Of a stretch of 64,000 nucleotides of DNA, positions 55,918 through 64,000 are shown piece after piece. The stretch's first letter is position 1. Each line of letters begins with the position of its first letter. This DNA comes from Mesorhizobium qingshengii (GTDB taxonomy: Bacteria > Pseudomonadota > Alphaproteobacteria > Rhizobiales > Rhizobiaceae): the NCBI RefSeq assembly GCF_900103325.1, contig NZ_FMXM01000002.1, positions 310,001 to 374,000 on the forward strand, written 5' to 3'. The translations under genes were made by a program, and so were the position numbers. The notes beneath the pieces were generated by a model that saw only the letters and a program-made list of their open reading frames with translations, was not told the origin of the DNA and ran no database searches.

Positions 55918-56493
55918 CTACAGCACCAGCCGCATCAACGGCCGGCCTGCCTTGCGTTCCACAAGTCTCTCGAACCCGGCCTTCTCGAAAACCCGTGACG
56001 AGCCGACGAACAGCCCTATCGAACGCGAATCCCGGGACAGGTCTATCGGGCAAGCCTCGACCAGCCGCGCGCCATTCTCGCGGGCGAAGTCGATGCCGCC
56101 TTCGACGAGGCGGTGCGTGATGCCCCTGCCTCGAGCCCTGGTGCGGATGAAGAAGCAGGAGATCGCCCAGACGGCCGGATCCGTGGCGTCGGCAGGATCG
56201 ACCGGCGCCGACCCCCTGCCCTGATTGTTCCATTCGGGCACGTCGGCGCGTGGTCCGATCTGCATCCAGCCGACCGCCTTGCCATCCTCGAATGCCAGCA
56301 GGCCAGGCGGTGGGCCGGCTTCGATGCGCGCCTTGATGTGGTCCTTGTTGCGCTCGCGGCTGCTTTCGCGGCGCACCGCCGGCGCCAGCCGGAAATGCGT
56401 GCACCAGCAGCCATAGCAGGCACCCTGCTTGCCAAAGAGGTCCTCGAAATCCGCCCAAAGTTCGGGCGCCAGCGGCGCTATGGTCGTGCTCAT
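55918..56493 (-). CDS. GNAT N-acetyltransferase
   Basis: The 191-residue protein starts [20 protein letters not shown] with a Cys-rich [14 protein letters not shown] near residue 25, then [11 protein letters not shown], and the acetyl-CoA-binding motif A in [20 protein letters not shown] near residue 115, ending FEKAGFERL. The substrate is unknown. The group with this N-terminal Cys pair occurs in many rhizobia as putative resistance-type acetyltransferases. It is divergent from dinB, whose SOS box is 57 bases from this start. Confidence 0.82.
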   Translation of the reverse strand: MSTTIAPLAPELWADFEDLFGKQGACYGCWCTHFRLAPAVRRESSRERNKDHIKARIEAGPPPGLLAFEDGKAVGWMQIGPRADVPEWNNQGRGSAPVDPADATDPAVWAISCFFIRTRARGRGITHRLVEGGIDFARENGARLVEACPIDLSRDSRSIGLFVGSSRVFEKAGFERLVERKAGRPLMRLVL

Positions 56494-56549
56494 GCGTTCT
56501 CCCCAGGCCAGCCTTGTCGCTGGCCTTGCACTGTCGTACCATTGCTTCT

Positions 56550-56564
56550 GTTCTCTTTATGTTC
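56550..56564. promoter_or_regulatory. LexA (SOS) box upstream of dinB
   Basis: GTTCTCTTTATGTTC is an exact match to the alphaproteobacterial LexA consensus GTTC-N7-GTTC. It ends 6 bases before the chosen dinB start at 56571, and spans the ATG at 56559, which argues against that earlier start. Confidence 0.75.
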
Positions 56565-56570
56565 GCAGCG

Positions 56571-57887
56571 ATGGCGGCCCCTGTCAACAATCCCGATCAC
56601 GGTTTTTGCCGCGACTGCCTGACGTTTCAGCGCGGCGACGTCAGGCGCTGCGAGCGCTGCGGCAGCCCCAGGCTGGCGCGCCATCCGGAGCTTTACCGGC
56701 TGCATCTCGCCCACATCGACTGCGATGCTTTCTACGCGGCGATCGAAAAGCGCGACAACCCAGCGCTGAAGGACAAGCCTCTGATCATCGGCGGCGGCAA
56801 GCGTGGCGTCGTCTCCACCGCTTGCTACATCGCCCGCATCCAGGGCGTGCGCTCGGCAATGCCGATGTTCAAGGCGCTCGAAGCCTGTCCCGAGGCCGTC
56901 GTGATCAGCCCGAACATGGAAAAATACGTGCGCGTCGGCCGCGAAGTGCGCGCCATGATGCAAGCGCTGACGCCGCTGGTCGAGCCGCTGTCGATCGATG
57001 AGGCGTTTCTCGACCTTGCCGGCACCGAACGGCTGCACGGACTGCCGCCGGCGGTGGTGCTGGCGCGGTTCGCGCTGGCTGTCGAGCAGGAGATCGGCAT
57101 CACCGTTTCGGCCGGCCTGTCCTATTGCAAGTTCCTCGCCAAGATCGCGTCGGACTTCCGCAAGCCGCGCGGCTTCTCGGTCATCGGCGAGGCAGAGGCG
57201 GTCGGCTTCCTGGCGACACGGCCGGTGACCATGATCTGGGGGGTCGGCAAGGCGTTCAACGCCACGCTGGAGCGTGACGGCATCCGCACCATCGGCCAGT
57301 TGCAGCAGATGGATCGTGGCGACCTGATGCGCCGCTACGGCACGATGGGCGACCGGCTCTATCGCCTTTCGCGCGGCGAGGACGTCCGCCGCGTCGATCC
57401 CGACCAGGATGCCAAGAGCGTATCGGCCGAGACCACCTTCGACACCGACATCGGTTCGTTGGATGAGCTTGTCGCGGTGCTGAGGGGGCTTTCGGAGAAA
57501 GTCTCGGCGCGGCTGAAGAAATCCGGCATCGCCGGGCGCACCGTGGTGCTGAAGCTGAAGACACAGGATTTCAAGCTGCGTACACGCAACCGCCAGCTTG
57601 GCGACCCGACCCGGCTTGCCGACCGCATCTTTCAGACCGGGGTGGAGCTTCTGCGCAAGGAAACGGATGGCACGAAATTTCGGCTGCTCGGCATCGGCGT
57701 CAGCGACCTCTCTGACGACGACAAGGCCGACCCGCCCGACCTGGTCGACGTCCAGGCGCGCAAGCGCGCCATGGCCGAAGGCGCCATCGATGCCTTGCGC
57801 GACAAGTTCGGCCGCAAGGCGGTGGAAACCGGCTATACGTTCGGCAAAGGCCGCGACGCCCACCCGCCGGAGCCGCTCGAGGAGTGA
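56571..57887 (+). CDS. dinB: DNA polymerase IV (Y family) with N-terminal zinc-finger-like extension
   Basis: The 438-residue translesion polymerase has the catalytic acids in [13 protein letters not shown] (residue about 52) and SIDEAFLDL (about 145), the finger region [20 protein letters not shown], the helix-hairpin-helix [13 protein letters not shown] and a little-finger domain beginning near 280. Ahead of the polymerase core is a CRDC ... CERCG motif (residues about 15-35) of the sort seen in rhizobial DinB1, probably binding zinc. No beta-clamp peptide was recognised at the C-terminal end (EPLEE). It is SOS-controlled by a LexA box just upstream. Confidence 0.93.
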   Translation: MAAPVNNPDHGFCRDCLTFQRGDVRRCERCGSPRLARHPELYRLHLAHIDCDAFYAAIEKRDNPALKDKPLIIGGGKRGVVSTACYIARIQGVRSAMPMFKALEACPEAVVISPNMEKYVRVGREVRAMMQALTPLVEPLSIDEAFLDLAGTERLHGLPPAVVLARFALAVEQEIGITVSAGLSYCKFLAKIASDFRKPRGFSVIGEAEAVGFLATRPVTMIWGVGKAFNATLERDGIRTIGQLQQMDRGDLMRRYGTMGDRLYRLSRGEDVRRVDPDQDAKSVSAETTFDTDIGSLDELVAVLRGLSEKVSARLKKSGIAGRTVVLKLKTQDFKLRTRNRQLGDPTRLADRIFQTGVELLRKETDGTKFRLLGIGVSDLSDDDKADPPDLVDVQARKRAMAEGAIDALRDKFGRKAVETGYTFGKGRDAHPPEPLEE

Positions 57888-57893
57888 ATCTCG

Positions 57894-58391
57894 TCAGGTG
57901 CGCTGCAGGTCTATCCGGCTCGTCACCACGCTCTTGCCGGTTTTCGGGTCGGTGTCGGTGACCGTCAGCCGGATGCCGTTCTCGCCTCTCTTCTCGACCG
58001 TCATCCGCGCCTTGCGATCGCCATTGATCTCCTTGGCCCAGCGGATGCCGAGAGTGATCGCATTGCCCGAGCGGCTGCCGTTCAGCTGTGCCGGCCCCGT
58101 ACGAGACCCGACATAGACGCCGCTGTATTTCGCATCTGTGACCTTCAAGTTGGCGCTGATGTCCCGCGTCAGCACGACGAGACCCCGGCAACTGCCATCC
58201 AGCGAGAGCGAGGTTGAGGTCGCGTTCGACTTGAAGTTGCAGGATACACCAACGTTCGGTACGTCGGTGGTTACCTGGACTGTGCCCTTGCCGGCGAAAT
58301 TGCCCTGGAATGACTGGAGAAATTTGGTCTCGTCGGCATGAGCCGCGCCCGCGGCACCCAGCAGGCAGCTCGCAAGCGCGAATGGTCTCAT
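57894..58391 (-). CDS. Exported protein of unknown function (165 residues)
   Basis: The protein has a signal peptide (MRPFALASCLLGAAGAAHAD, cut near residue 19) followed by a beta-rich soluble domain: SFQGNFAGKGTVQVTT, VSCNFKSNATSTSLSLDGSC (a likely disulfide pair), SGVYVGSRTGPAQLNGSRSG and LTVTDTDPKTGKSVVTSRI. Proteins of this look are common in Mesorhizobium and relatives; none is characterised. The ATG at 58391 has AAGGAGAGCTTTCC before it, so this start is good. It converges with dinB, six bases away. Confidence 0.65.
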   Translation of the reverse strand: MRPFALASCLLGAAGAAHADETKFLQSFQGNFAGKGTVQVTTDVPNVGVSCNFKSNATSTSLSLDGSCRGLVVLTRDISANLKVTDAKYSGVYVGSRTGPAQLNGSRSGNAITLGIRWAKEINGDRKARMTVEKRGENGIRLTVTDTDPKTGKSVVTSRIDLQRT

Positions 58392-58565
58392 GGAAAGCTC
58401 TCCTTGTCGGCGTTGTTCCGCAAAGCACGGGCGAATATCGGGACTCAACGCCCCTTGCCGTATCGGGTTCCGTCAGCGACATGACTGTTTCGCAACGCTG
58501 GCTGGCCCAGAAGAATGCAACGGCTAGCGATTGCGGCAGGAGCTCCGGCCTGCGACATAGCGGGC

Positions 58566-59447
58566 ATGGTACCCACCCCCTCCATCCCCAAGGCCGCGTT
58601 CTGGATGGCGCTGTCGATCGCCTCGTTCCTGGCGATGTCGGTCGCCGGCCGCGCCACGACAGCCGAGCTCAACGTCTTCCAGGTGCTGGAACTGCGCTCG
58701 GTGATCGGCTTCTTCATCCTTCTGCCGCTGGTGATGATGAGCGGCGGCTTTGCGGCAATGCGCACGCAGCGCCCCGTTGCCCATATTGCCCGCAACGTCA
58801 TCCACTATAGCGGCCAGGCGGCCTGGCTTTACGCGCTGACGTTGATCCCGTTGGCCGTGCTAATCTCGATCGAATTCACGACGCCGATCTGGACGGCCCT
58901 CCTGGCGGTCAGCTTCCTCGGTGAAAGGCTCTCTCGCCCAAAGCTTGCGGCGATCGCACTGGGGCTGATCGGCGTGGTGATCATCGTTCGCCCCGGTGTC
59001 GGTTCGGTCGATCCGGGACATCTCGTCGTGCTCGGTGCCGCGGTCTGCTTCGGCATCTCGGTGGTCATGGTCAAATCGCTGACGCGGACGGACAGCGTCG
59101 TGCGCATCATCTTCTGGATGCTGATCATCCAGTCGGTGGTCGGCCTCGTGCCGGCGCTCTATACGTGGCGCAACCCGCCGCTGGAGCTCTGGCCATGGAT
59201 CCTGCTGATCGCCTTCAGCGGAATGTCGTCGCATTTCTGCATGGCCCGCGCGCTTGGCTACGCCGACGCCACCGTCATTTCACCGATGGATTTCCTGCGC
59301 GTGCCATTGTCGGCGTTGATCGGCTGGCTGCTCTATCAGGAGCGGATCGACGCCTTCACCGCCGCCGGCGCATTGCTGATCCTGATGGGCAACCTGCTCA
59401 ATCTGCAGCGGAAATCGGCAAAACCAGCGGAAATAGCAGCGTCTTAG
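58566..59447 (+). CDS. EamA/DMT-superfamily transporter
   Basis: The 293-residue membrane protein has ten predicted helices in two EamA repeats: FWMALSIASFLAMSVAG, LRSVIGFFILLPLVMM, LYALTLIPLAVLISIEFTTP, GERLSRPKLAAIALGLIGVV and the second-repeat signature SHFCMARALGYADATVISPM. These carry drugs, amino acids or metabolites outward; the substrate is unknown. I chose the ATG at 58566 (MVPTPSIPKAAFW); an earlier in-frame ATG at 58515 adds an unlikely tail. It converges with the dnaE side. Confidence 0.85.
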   Translation: MVPTPSIPKAAFWMALSIASFLAMSVAGRATTAELNVFQVLELRSVIGFFILLPLVMMSGGFAAMRTQRPVAHIARNVIHYSGQAAWLYALTLIPLAVLISIEFTTPIWTALLAVSFLGERLSRPKLAAIALGLIGVVIIVRPGVGSVDPGHLVVLGAAVCFGISVVMVKSLTRTDSVVRIIFWMLIIQSVVGLVPALYTWRNPPLELWPWILLIAFSGMSSHFCMARALGYADATVISPMDFLRVPLSALIGWLLYQERIDAFTAAGALLILMGNLLNLQRKSAKPAEIAAS

Positions 59448-59459
59448 CCTTCCTGCTGG

Positions 59460-59549
59460 TCAGATGCCTTCGTCGGGTATGTTGAGAACCTGCCCGCAGC
59501 CCTTGCAGGGTACCTCGTCCGGCTCATGCCGTTGCAGCTCGCACTGCAT
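59460..59549 (-). CDS. Possible small CxxC protein or remnant
   Basis: A 29-codon frame on the minus strand reads MQCELQRHEPDEVPCKGCGQ and VLNIPDEGI, with a CKGCG pair and a further Cys that could bind zinc. In frame upstream, without a start, it continues LAALTALA and reaches the dnaE end. Whether this is translated, or is the tail of a decayed gene, cannot be told from sequence. No ribosome site stands before the ATG at 59549. Confidence 0.25.
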   Translation of the reverse strand: MQCELQRHEPDEVPCKGCGQVLNIPDEGI

Positions 59550-59604
59550 GGCGAGTGCGGTAAGAGCCGCCAGGTGAATTTCCGTTTGCCGGAAAGACTG
59601 GTGA

Positions 59605-62600
59605 TCACACCAGCTCCACTTCGACCACGCCAGGCACCGCGCGCATCGCCGAGGCGATCTGCGGCGAAATCCGGTAGCGGTTCGGCAGTTCGATCTCGAT
59701 TTCCCCCTCGCCTTCTTCCTTGATCAGCACGAAGCTCACCTGGCCTTCGCCCCTGACGGCGAGCTGGCCAGCCAGCGTGTTGATCGGGGCCGCGCTGCGC
59801 ACAAAAATGCGCAGCGCCTTCTGGATACGGCTTGCCTCGTCCTCCAGCGACTGCACGGTTTGGATGCGCAGGTTGACGCCTTCCGGCCTGTCTTCGGCGG
59901 CAACGGTGATGACGACGGAACGGCCGGGCTCGAGCAGATCGCGATATTGCGCCAACCCTTCCGAAAACAGCACGGCTTCATACTGGCCGGACGTATCGGA
60001 AAAGGCCACGACGCCCATCTTGTTGCCGGTGCGCGTCTTGCGCTCCTGCTTGGTGGTGACGGTGCCGGCCAGACGCCCGGCGGCGGCGCCCCGCTTGACG
60101 GCGGCCGAGAATTCCGCCCAGTTCTGCACCCGCATCTTCTGCAGCGCCGCCTTGTACTCGTCGAGCGGGTGGGCGGACAGGTAGAAGCCGACCACCTGGA
60201 ATTCGCGGTGCAGCCGGTCGGCGGCGAGCCACGGGTCCGTCGCCGGCAGATTGAGCGCCTGCGACTGGGCGCCGAGCGAGGCGCCAAAGATGTCATGCTG
60301 ACCGGACACCGCGTTCTGCTGCGCCAGCGATGCCAGCCCCATCATGCGCTCGACGCCTGCCATCATGGAAGCGCGGTCGTGGCCGAAGCAGTCGAGCGCG
60401 CCGGCCATGATCAGGCTCTCGAAGACACGCTTGCCGACGATCTTGGGATCGACCCGCTCGCAGAAATCGGCAAGGTTCTTGAACGGTTTTTCGCCACGCT
60501 GGGCAACGATGTGCTCGACCGCCGCGTCGCCGACGCCCTTCAGTGCTGCCAGCGAATAGTAGATGCGGTTCTCGCCCACCTCGAAAGCGCGGAAGCTCGT
60601 CATCACCGACGGCGCCAGAACCTCTATGCCAAGGCGCAGCGCGTCCTGGCGAAAATCGGCGAGCTTGTCGGTGTTGCCCATGTCGAGCGTCATCGACGCC
60701 GCCAGGAACTCGACCGGATAGTGCGCCTTGAGGTAGGCGGTCTGGTACGAGACCACCGCGTAGGCGGCGGCGTGCGATTTGTTGAAACCATAGTCGGCGA
60801 ACTTGGCCAGCAGGTCGAAAATGAAGTCGGCTTGCGGCTTGCCGACGCCACGCTCGACCGCGCCCGAGACGAAGCGCTCGCGCTGCTTGTCCATCTCGGC
60901 GCGGATTTTCTTGCCCATGGCGCGGCGCAGAAGATCGGCTTCGCCGAGCGAATAGCCGGAAAGCTCCTGCGCGATCTGCATCACCTGTTCCTGGTAGACG
61001 ATGACGCCTTGCGTCTCCTTCACCAGATGGTCGATCTTGGGATGGATCGACGCCATCTCCTCCTCGCCATGCTTTCTGGCGTTGTAGGTCGGGATGTTCT
61101 CCATCGGCCCCGGACGGTACAGTGCCACCAGCGCGATGATGTCCTCGATGCAGTCGGGCCGCATGCCGATCAGCGCCTTGCGCATTCCGGCACTTTCCAC
61201 CTGGAACACACCGACCACCTCGCCGCGCGACAGCATGGCGTAGGTTTCGGGGTCGTCGAGCGGTATCGTCGCCAGATCGATCTCGATGCCGCGGCGGCGG
61301 ATCAATTTGACCGCTGTCTCCAGAACGGTCAGCGTCTTCAGGCCGAGGAAGTCGAACTTCACCAGCCCTGCCTGCTCGACATATTTCATGTTGAACTGGG
61401 TGACCGGCATGTCCGAGCGCGGATCGCGGTACATCGGCACCAGTTCCGACAGCGGCCTGTCGCCAATGACGATGCCGGCGGCGTGTGTCGAAGCGTGGCG
61501 ATAGAGCCCTTCGAGCTTCTGCGCCATGTCGAGCAGCGTCTGGACGATCGGCTCCTTCTCGGCCTCTTCGGCAAAGCGCGGTTCGTTGGCGATGGCGTCG
61601 GCGAGCTTGACCGGATTGGCCGGGTTCTGCGGCACCATCTTGGAGAGCTTGTCGACCTGGCCATAGGGCATCTGCAGCACACGGCCGACGTCGCGCAGCA
61701 CCGCGCGGGCCTGCAGCGTACCAAAGGTGATGATCTGGCCGACCTGGTCGCGACCATACTTCTGCTGGACGTAGCGGATCACCTCTTCGCGGCGATCCTG
61801 GCAGAAGTCGATGTCGAAGTCGGGCATCGACACGCGGTCCGGATTGAGAAAACGTTCGAACAGCAAAGAGAAGCGCAGCGGATCGATATCGGTGATGGTC
61901 GTCGAATAGGCGACCAGCGACCCCGCACCCGAGCCGCGGCCGGGCCCGACCGGGATCCCTTGCGCCTTGGCCCATTTGATGAAGTCGGCGACGATCAGGA
62001 AGTAGCCGGGGAATTTCATCTTCTCGATGATGCCGAGCTCGAAATTCAGCCTCTGGCGATACTGTTCGATCGTATACCCCGGGGTGGGACCATGCGCGGC
62101 GAGCCGGGCTTCCAGCCCTTCATGCGCCTGGCGGGCCAGTTCGTCGGCTTCCGCTTTCACCGCGGCATCGGCATCGGCGACATCACCGCCGGTAAAGCGC
62201 GGCAGGATCGGATTGCGGTTCTTAGGATAGTAGGAACAGCGCAGCGCGATCTCGACCGTGTTGTCGATCGCTTCCGGCAGGTCGGCGAACAGCCTGGCCA
62301 TATCGGCCTGGCTGCGCAGGAAATTGTCCGGCGACAGCCGGCGGCGGTTGTCGGCGGCGACGACCGATCCTTCGGCGATGGCGATCAGCGCGTCATGCGC
62401 CTCGTAGTCGTCGCGCGCCGAGAAAAACGCCTCGTTGGTGGCGACAAGCGGCAATTCGTGGGCATAAGCCAGATCGATCGAGGATTTCTCGATCATTCGA
62501 TCGTAACCCGAAACCCGATCCAATTCGACATAGAGCCGATCGCCGAACATCGCCTTGAGGGTCAAAAGCCGTGCCTCGGCAAGATCGCGGCGATCTTCCT

Positions 62601-63132
62601 TGAGCGCGATTCCGATGGGGCCGCGCGGCCCCCCGCTGAGGCAGATCAGCCCGTCACAATAGCCTTCCATCATTTCAGTGGTCAGGTGCACCGCCTCGCC
62701 CGGTGGTGTTTCGAGGTAAACCCGGCTGACCAGCCTGACCAGATTGGAGTAGCCGGTCTCGGTCGCGGCGATCAGGACCACCGGCCGCATCTCCGGACCC
62801 TGCCGTCTGCGGTCGCGCTGTCCGTCGATGTTCTCGCCGGAAAAGGCGAGCGCAACCTGGCAGCCGATGATCGGCTGGATACCGTCCTTCACCGCCTTCT
62901 GCGCGAACTCCAGCGCGCCGAACAGATTGTTGGTGTCGGTGACGGCAATCGCCGGGGCCTCGTCCTTGACCGCGTGAGCCACCACCTTGCCAATCTGCAA
63001 GGCACCTTCCAGCAGCGAATAGGCCGAATGCACGCGTAGATGGATGAAGGGCCGCGCCGGCGCCTCTGGCCGCGCGGCCGCTATTGCGGCTTCGCGTTTC
63101 AGGGGATCGCGTGGAAGTCTGTCATCCGCCAT
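59605..63132 (-). CDS. dnaE: DNA polymerase III alpha subunit
   Basis: The 1175-residue replicative polymerase starts with a PHP domain (HLRVHSAYSLLEGALQIGK, ITDTNN-type metal residues in VTDTNNLFGALEF), then the polymerase III core with the catalytic acids in MPDFDIDFCQDRREE (residue about 430), GRGSGAGSLVAYS before it, and YNARKHGEEEM. The C-terminal OB domain (LAGTVTTKQERKTRTGNKMG) and tail GVVEVELV follow. Length and arrangement are those of the main replicative DnaE. ATG at 63132 gives MADDRLPRDP. Confidence 0.97.
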   Translation of the reverse strand: MADDRLPRDPLKREAAIAAARPEAPARPFIHLRVHSAYSLLEGALQIGKVVAHAVKDEAPAIAVTDTNNLFGALEFAQKAVKDGIQPIIGCQVALAFSGENIDGQRDRRRQGPEMRPVVLIAATETGYSNLVRLVSRVYLETPPGEAVHLTTEMMEGYCDGLICLSGGPRGPIGIALKEDRRDLAEARLLTLKAMFGDRLYVELDRVSGYDRMIEKSSIDLAYAHELPLVATNEAFFSARDDYEAHDALIAIAEGSVVAADNRRRLSPDNFLRSQADMARLFADLPEAIDNTVEIALRCSYYPKNRNPILPRFTGGDVADADAAVKAEADELARQAHEGLEARLAAHGPTPGYTIEQYRQRLNFELGIIEKMKFPGYFLIVADFIKWAKAQGIPVGPGRGSGAGSLVAYSTTITDIDPLRFSLLFERFLNPDRVSMPDFDIDFCQDRREEVIRYVQQKYGRDQVGQIITFGTLQARAVLRDVGRVLQMPYGQVDKLSKMVPQNPANPVKLADAIANEPRFAEEAEKEPIVQTLLDMAQKLEGLYRHASTHAAGIVIGDRPLSELVPMYRDPRSDMPVTQFNMKYVEQAGLVKFDFLGLKTLTVLETAVKLIRRRGIEIDLATIPLDDPETYAMLSRGEVVGVFQVESAGMRKALIGMRPDCIEDIIALVALYRPGPMENIPTYNARKHGEEEMASIHPKIDHLVKETQGVIVYQEQVMQIAQELSGYSLGEADLLRRAMGKKIRAEMDKQRERFVSGAVERGVGKPQADFIFDLLAKFADYGFNKSHAAAYAVVSYQTAYLKAHYPVEFLAASMTLDMGNTDKLADFRQDALRLGIEVLAPSVMTSFRAFEVGENRIYYSLAALKGVGDAAVEHIVAQRGEKPFKNLADFCERVDPKIVGKRVFESLIMAGALDCFGHDRASMMAGVERMMGLASLAQQNAVSGQHDIFGASLGAQSQALNLPATDPWLAADRLHREFQVVGFYLSAHPLDEYKAALQKMRVQNWAEFSAAVKRGAAAGRLAGTVTTKQERKTRTGNKMGVVAFSDTSGQYEAVLFSEGLAQYRDLLEPGRSVVITVAAEDRPEGVNLRIQTVQSLEDEASRIQKALRIFVRSAAPINTLAGQLAVRGEGQVSFVLIKEEGEGEIEIELPNRYRISPQIASAMRAVPGVVEVELV

Positions 63133-63252
63133 GGTTTTCGTACTGCCTGAAGGACTTGAGTCGATGGAGATGTATTGTCCGGGACGGGGCGATACCAGTC
63201 CAGCACAAGCGACCTCTGACCACAGGCTTGCCGCGCCCTGCCCGGTTCAATC

Positions 63253-64000
63253 TCAGGCGAATTCCATGATCACCGCGTCGACGGCCAGGCTGTCGCCCGG
63301 CTTGGCGTTGAGTTTCGAGACGACAAGGTCGCGTTCGGCGCGCAACACGTTTTCCATCTTCATCGCCTCGACCACGGCCAGCGTCTCGCCGGCCTTGACC
63401 TCCTGGCCCTCGGCAACGGCAATCGAAACGACGAGGCCGGGCATCGGGCACAGCAGCAGGTTCGACGTGTCCGGCGCCACTTTTTCCGGCATCAGCCTTT
63501 CAAGTTCGGCGATGCGCGGCAGCATGGCGCGCGCGGTCACCGACATGCCCTTCCAGGCGATGCGAAAGCCATTGGCAACCGGCCTGATCTGAGCGGCGAC
63601 CTTGCGCTGGCCGACCGTGCCGCGCCAGATCAGATCGCCCGGCCGCCAGTCGGATGAAACGGTCAGCACCTTGCCACCCTCGATCGACAGATCGATCTCC
63701 ATCGGAATGGAAATCATGCCTTCGAGGATGGACGCCGACAAATAGCCCTCACCGATCTTCACCACCCAGTCGCGTTTGAGCACGCCCGAATGCGGCGCAA
63801 GGCGCCCGCCCAGCCGGTCGAGCCGATCACGGCGCAGCAGTTCCACCGCGGTGGCGATCGACGCCAGAACAGCCTTTTCCTCGCTGTTGGGTACAATCGG
63901 CGCGAAGCCGTCGGGGTATTCCTCGGCGATGAAGGCCGTCGATATCCGCCCGTCCCGCCAACGCGGATGCTGCATCAGCGCCGCCAGGAACGGGATGTTG
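63253..64000 (-). CDS. pccA: Propionyl-CoA carboxylase alpha subunit, C-terminal part (runs off window)
   Basis: The frame enters from the right edge with NIPFLAALMQHPRWRDGRIS, reads RISTAFIAEEYPDGFAPI, and ends with a biotin carrier domain: LLCPMPGLVVSIAVAEGQEV, GETLAVVEAMKMENVLRAER (the Lys in AMKMEN carries biotin) and LAVDAVIMEFA. The middle BT-type region (LKRDWVVKIGEGYLSASILE) fits PccA rather than pyruvate or acetyl-CoA carboxylase. It would carboxylate propionyl-CoA to methylmalonyl-CoA together with PccB. The biotin carboxylase domain lies outside the window. Confidence 0.9.
   Translation of the reverse strand, partial: NIPFLAALMQHPRWRDGRISTAFIAEEYPDGFAPIVPNSEEKAVLASIATAVELLRRDRLDRLGGRLAPHSGVLKRDWVVKIGEGYLSASILEGMISIPMEIDLSIEGGKVLTVSSDWRPGDLIWRGTVGQRKVAAQIRPVANGFRIAWKGMSVTARAMLPRIAELERLMPEKVAPDTSNLLLCPMPGLVVSIAVAEGQEVKAGETLAVVEAMKMENVLRAERDLVVSKLNAKPGDSLAVDAVIMEFA

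Noticed and set aside
59860..63039. Open frame of 1059 codons on the plus strand
   Set aside because: It is the complement of dnaE, and its translation is rich in Arg, His and Gln with no motif; high-GC genes often leave a long open antisense frame.

Overview
The window is about 62-64% GC with densely packed genes on both strands. Its gene families (divK-pleD, DUF2865, DUF3572, class II DAHP synthase, chimeric malic enzyme, PccA, zinc-finger-bearing DinB) together with a RIME-like palindromic intergenic repeat point to a chromosomal segment of a Rhizobiales alphaproteobacterium, most likely Mesorhizobium. This is recognition from memory; no database was searched. There is no rRNA, CRISPR array, prophage or complete insertion sequence.

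Region 0-12.8 kb: a partial MFS gene, an LpxH-like metallophosphoesterase divergent from an atypical SDR, NADP-malic enzyme, a DUF2865 protein overlapping gltX tail to tail, a decayed NAD-kinase-like gene abutting a GNAT protein with an AT-rich 5' side, an ABC exporter, a GNAT gene scrap, and nadE. Region 12.8-20.8 kb: a triple 28-29 bp dyad array upstream of nadE, a Tag-type glycosylase, a DUF1003 gene overlapping a frameshifted dedA, hemerythrin, a SARP/alpha-beta-hydrolase fusion regulator divergent from mddA, a 270 bp MITE-like element lying exactly between the stop codons of mddA and dgkA, a GFA protein and a GGDEF protein.

Region 20.8-42.8 kb is mostly housekeeping: DAHP synthase, mfd, sdhE and recG (repair and SDH assembly), DUF502, glmS and glmU (UDP-GlcNAc synthesis, both enzymes next to each other), a tRNA-Lys-like remnant, ccdA, a secreted-repeat protein, then the topA-rnr-DUF983-NUDIX-MFS-rpmG run. 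Region 42.8-51.3 kb looks like an accessory block between rpmG and pleD: a GntR-controlled operon coupling a PLP C-S lyase to a carbohydrate-type ABC importer, an FAD monooxygenase, and an intergenic region with a candidate small RNA carrying a CCUCCU loop.

Region 51.3-64 kb: the pleD/divK cell-cycle signalling pair, DUF3572 plus a HAD-like protein, two exported proteins of unknown function, a GNAT protein, an SOS-box-controlled dinB, an EamA transporter, dnaE and the C-terminal part of pccA running off the window end.

The most notable items are the MITE-like element in a CTAG site shared by two stop codons, the GntR/C-S-lyase/ABC operon, the dyad array before nadE, the tRNA-Lys-like pseudogene, the candidate sRNA near pleD, and the SARP-hydrolase/mddA pair.
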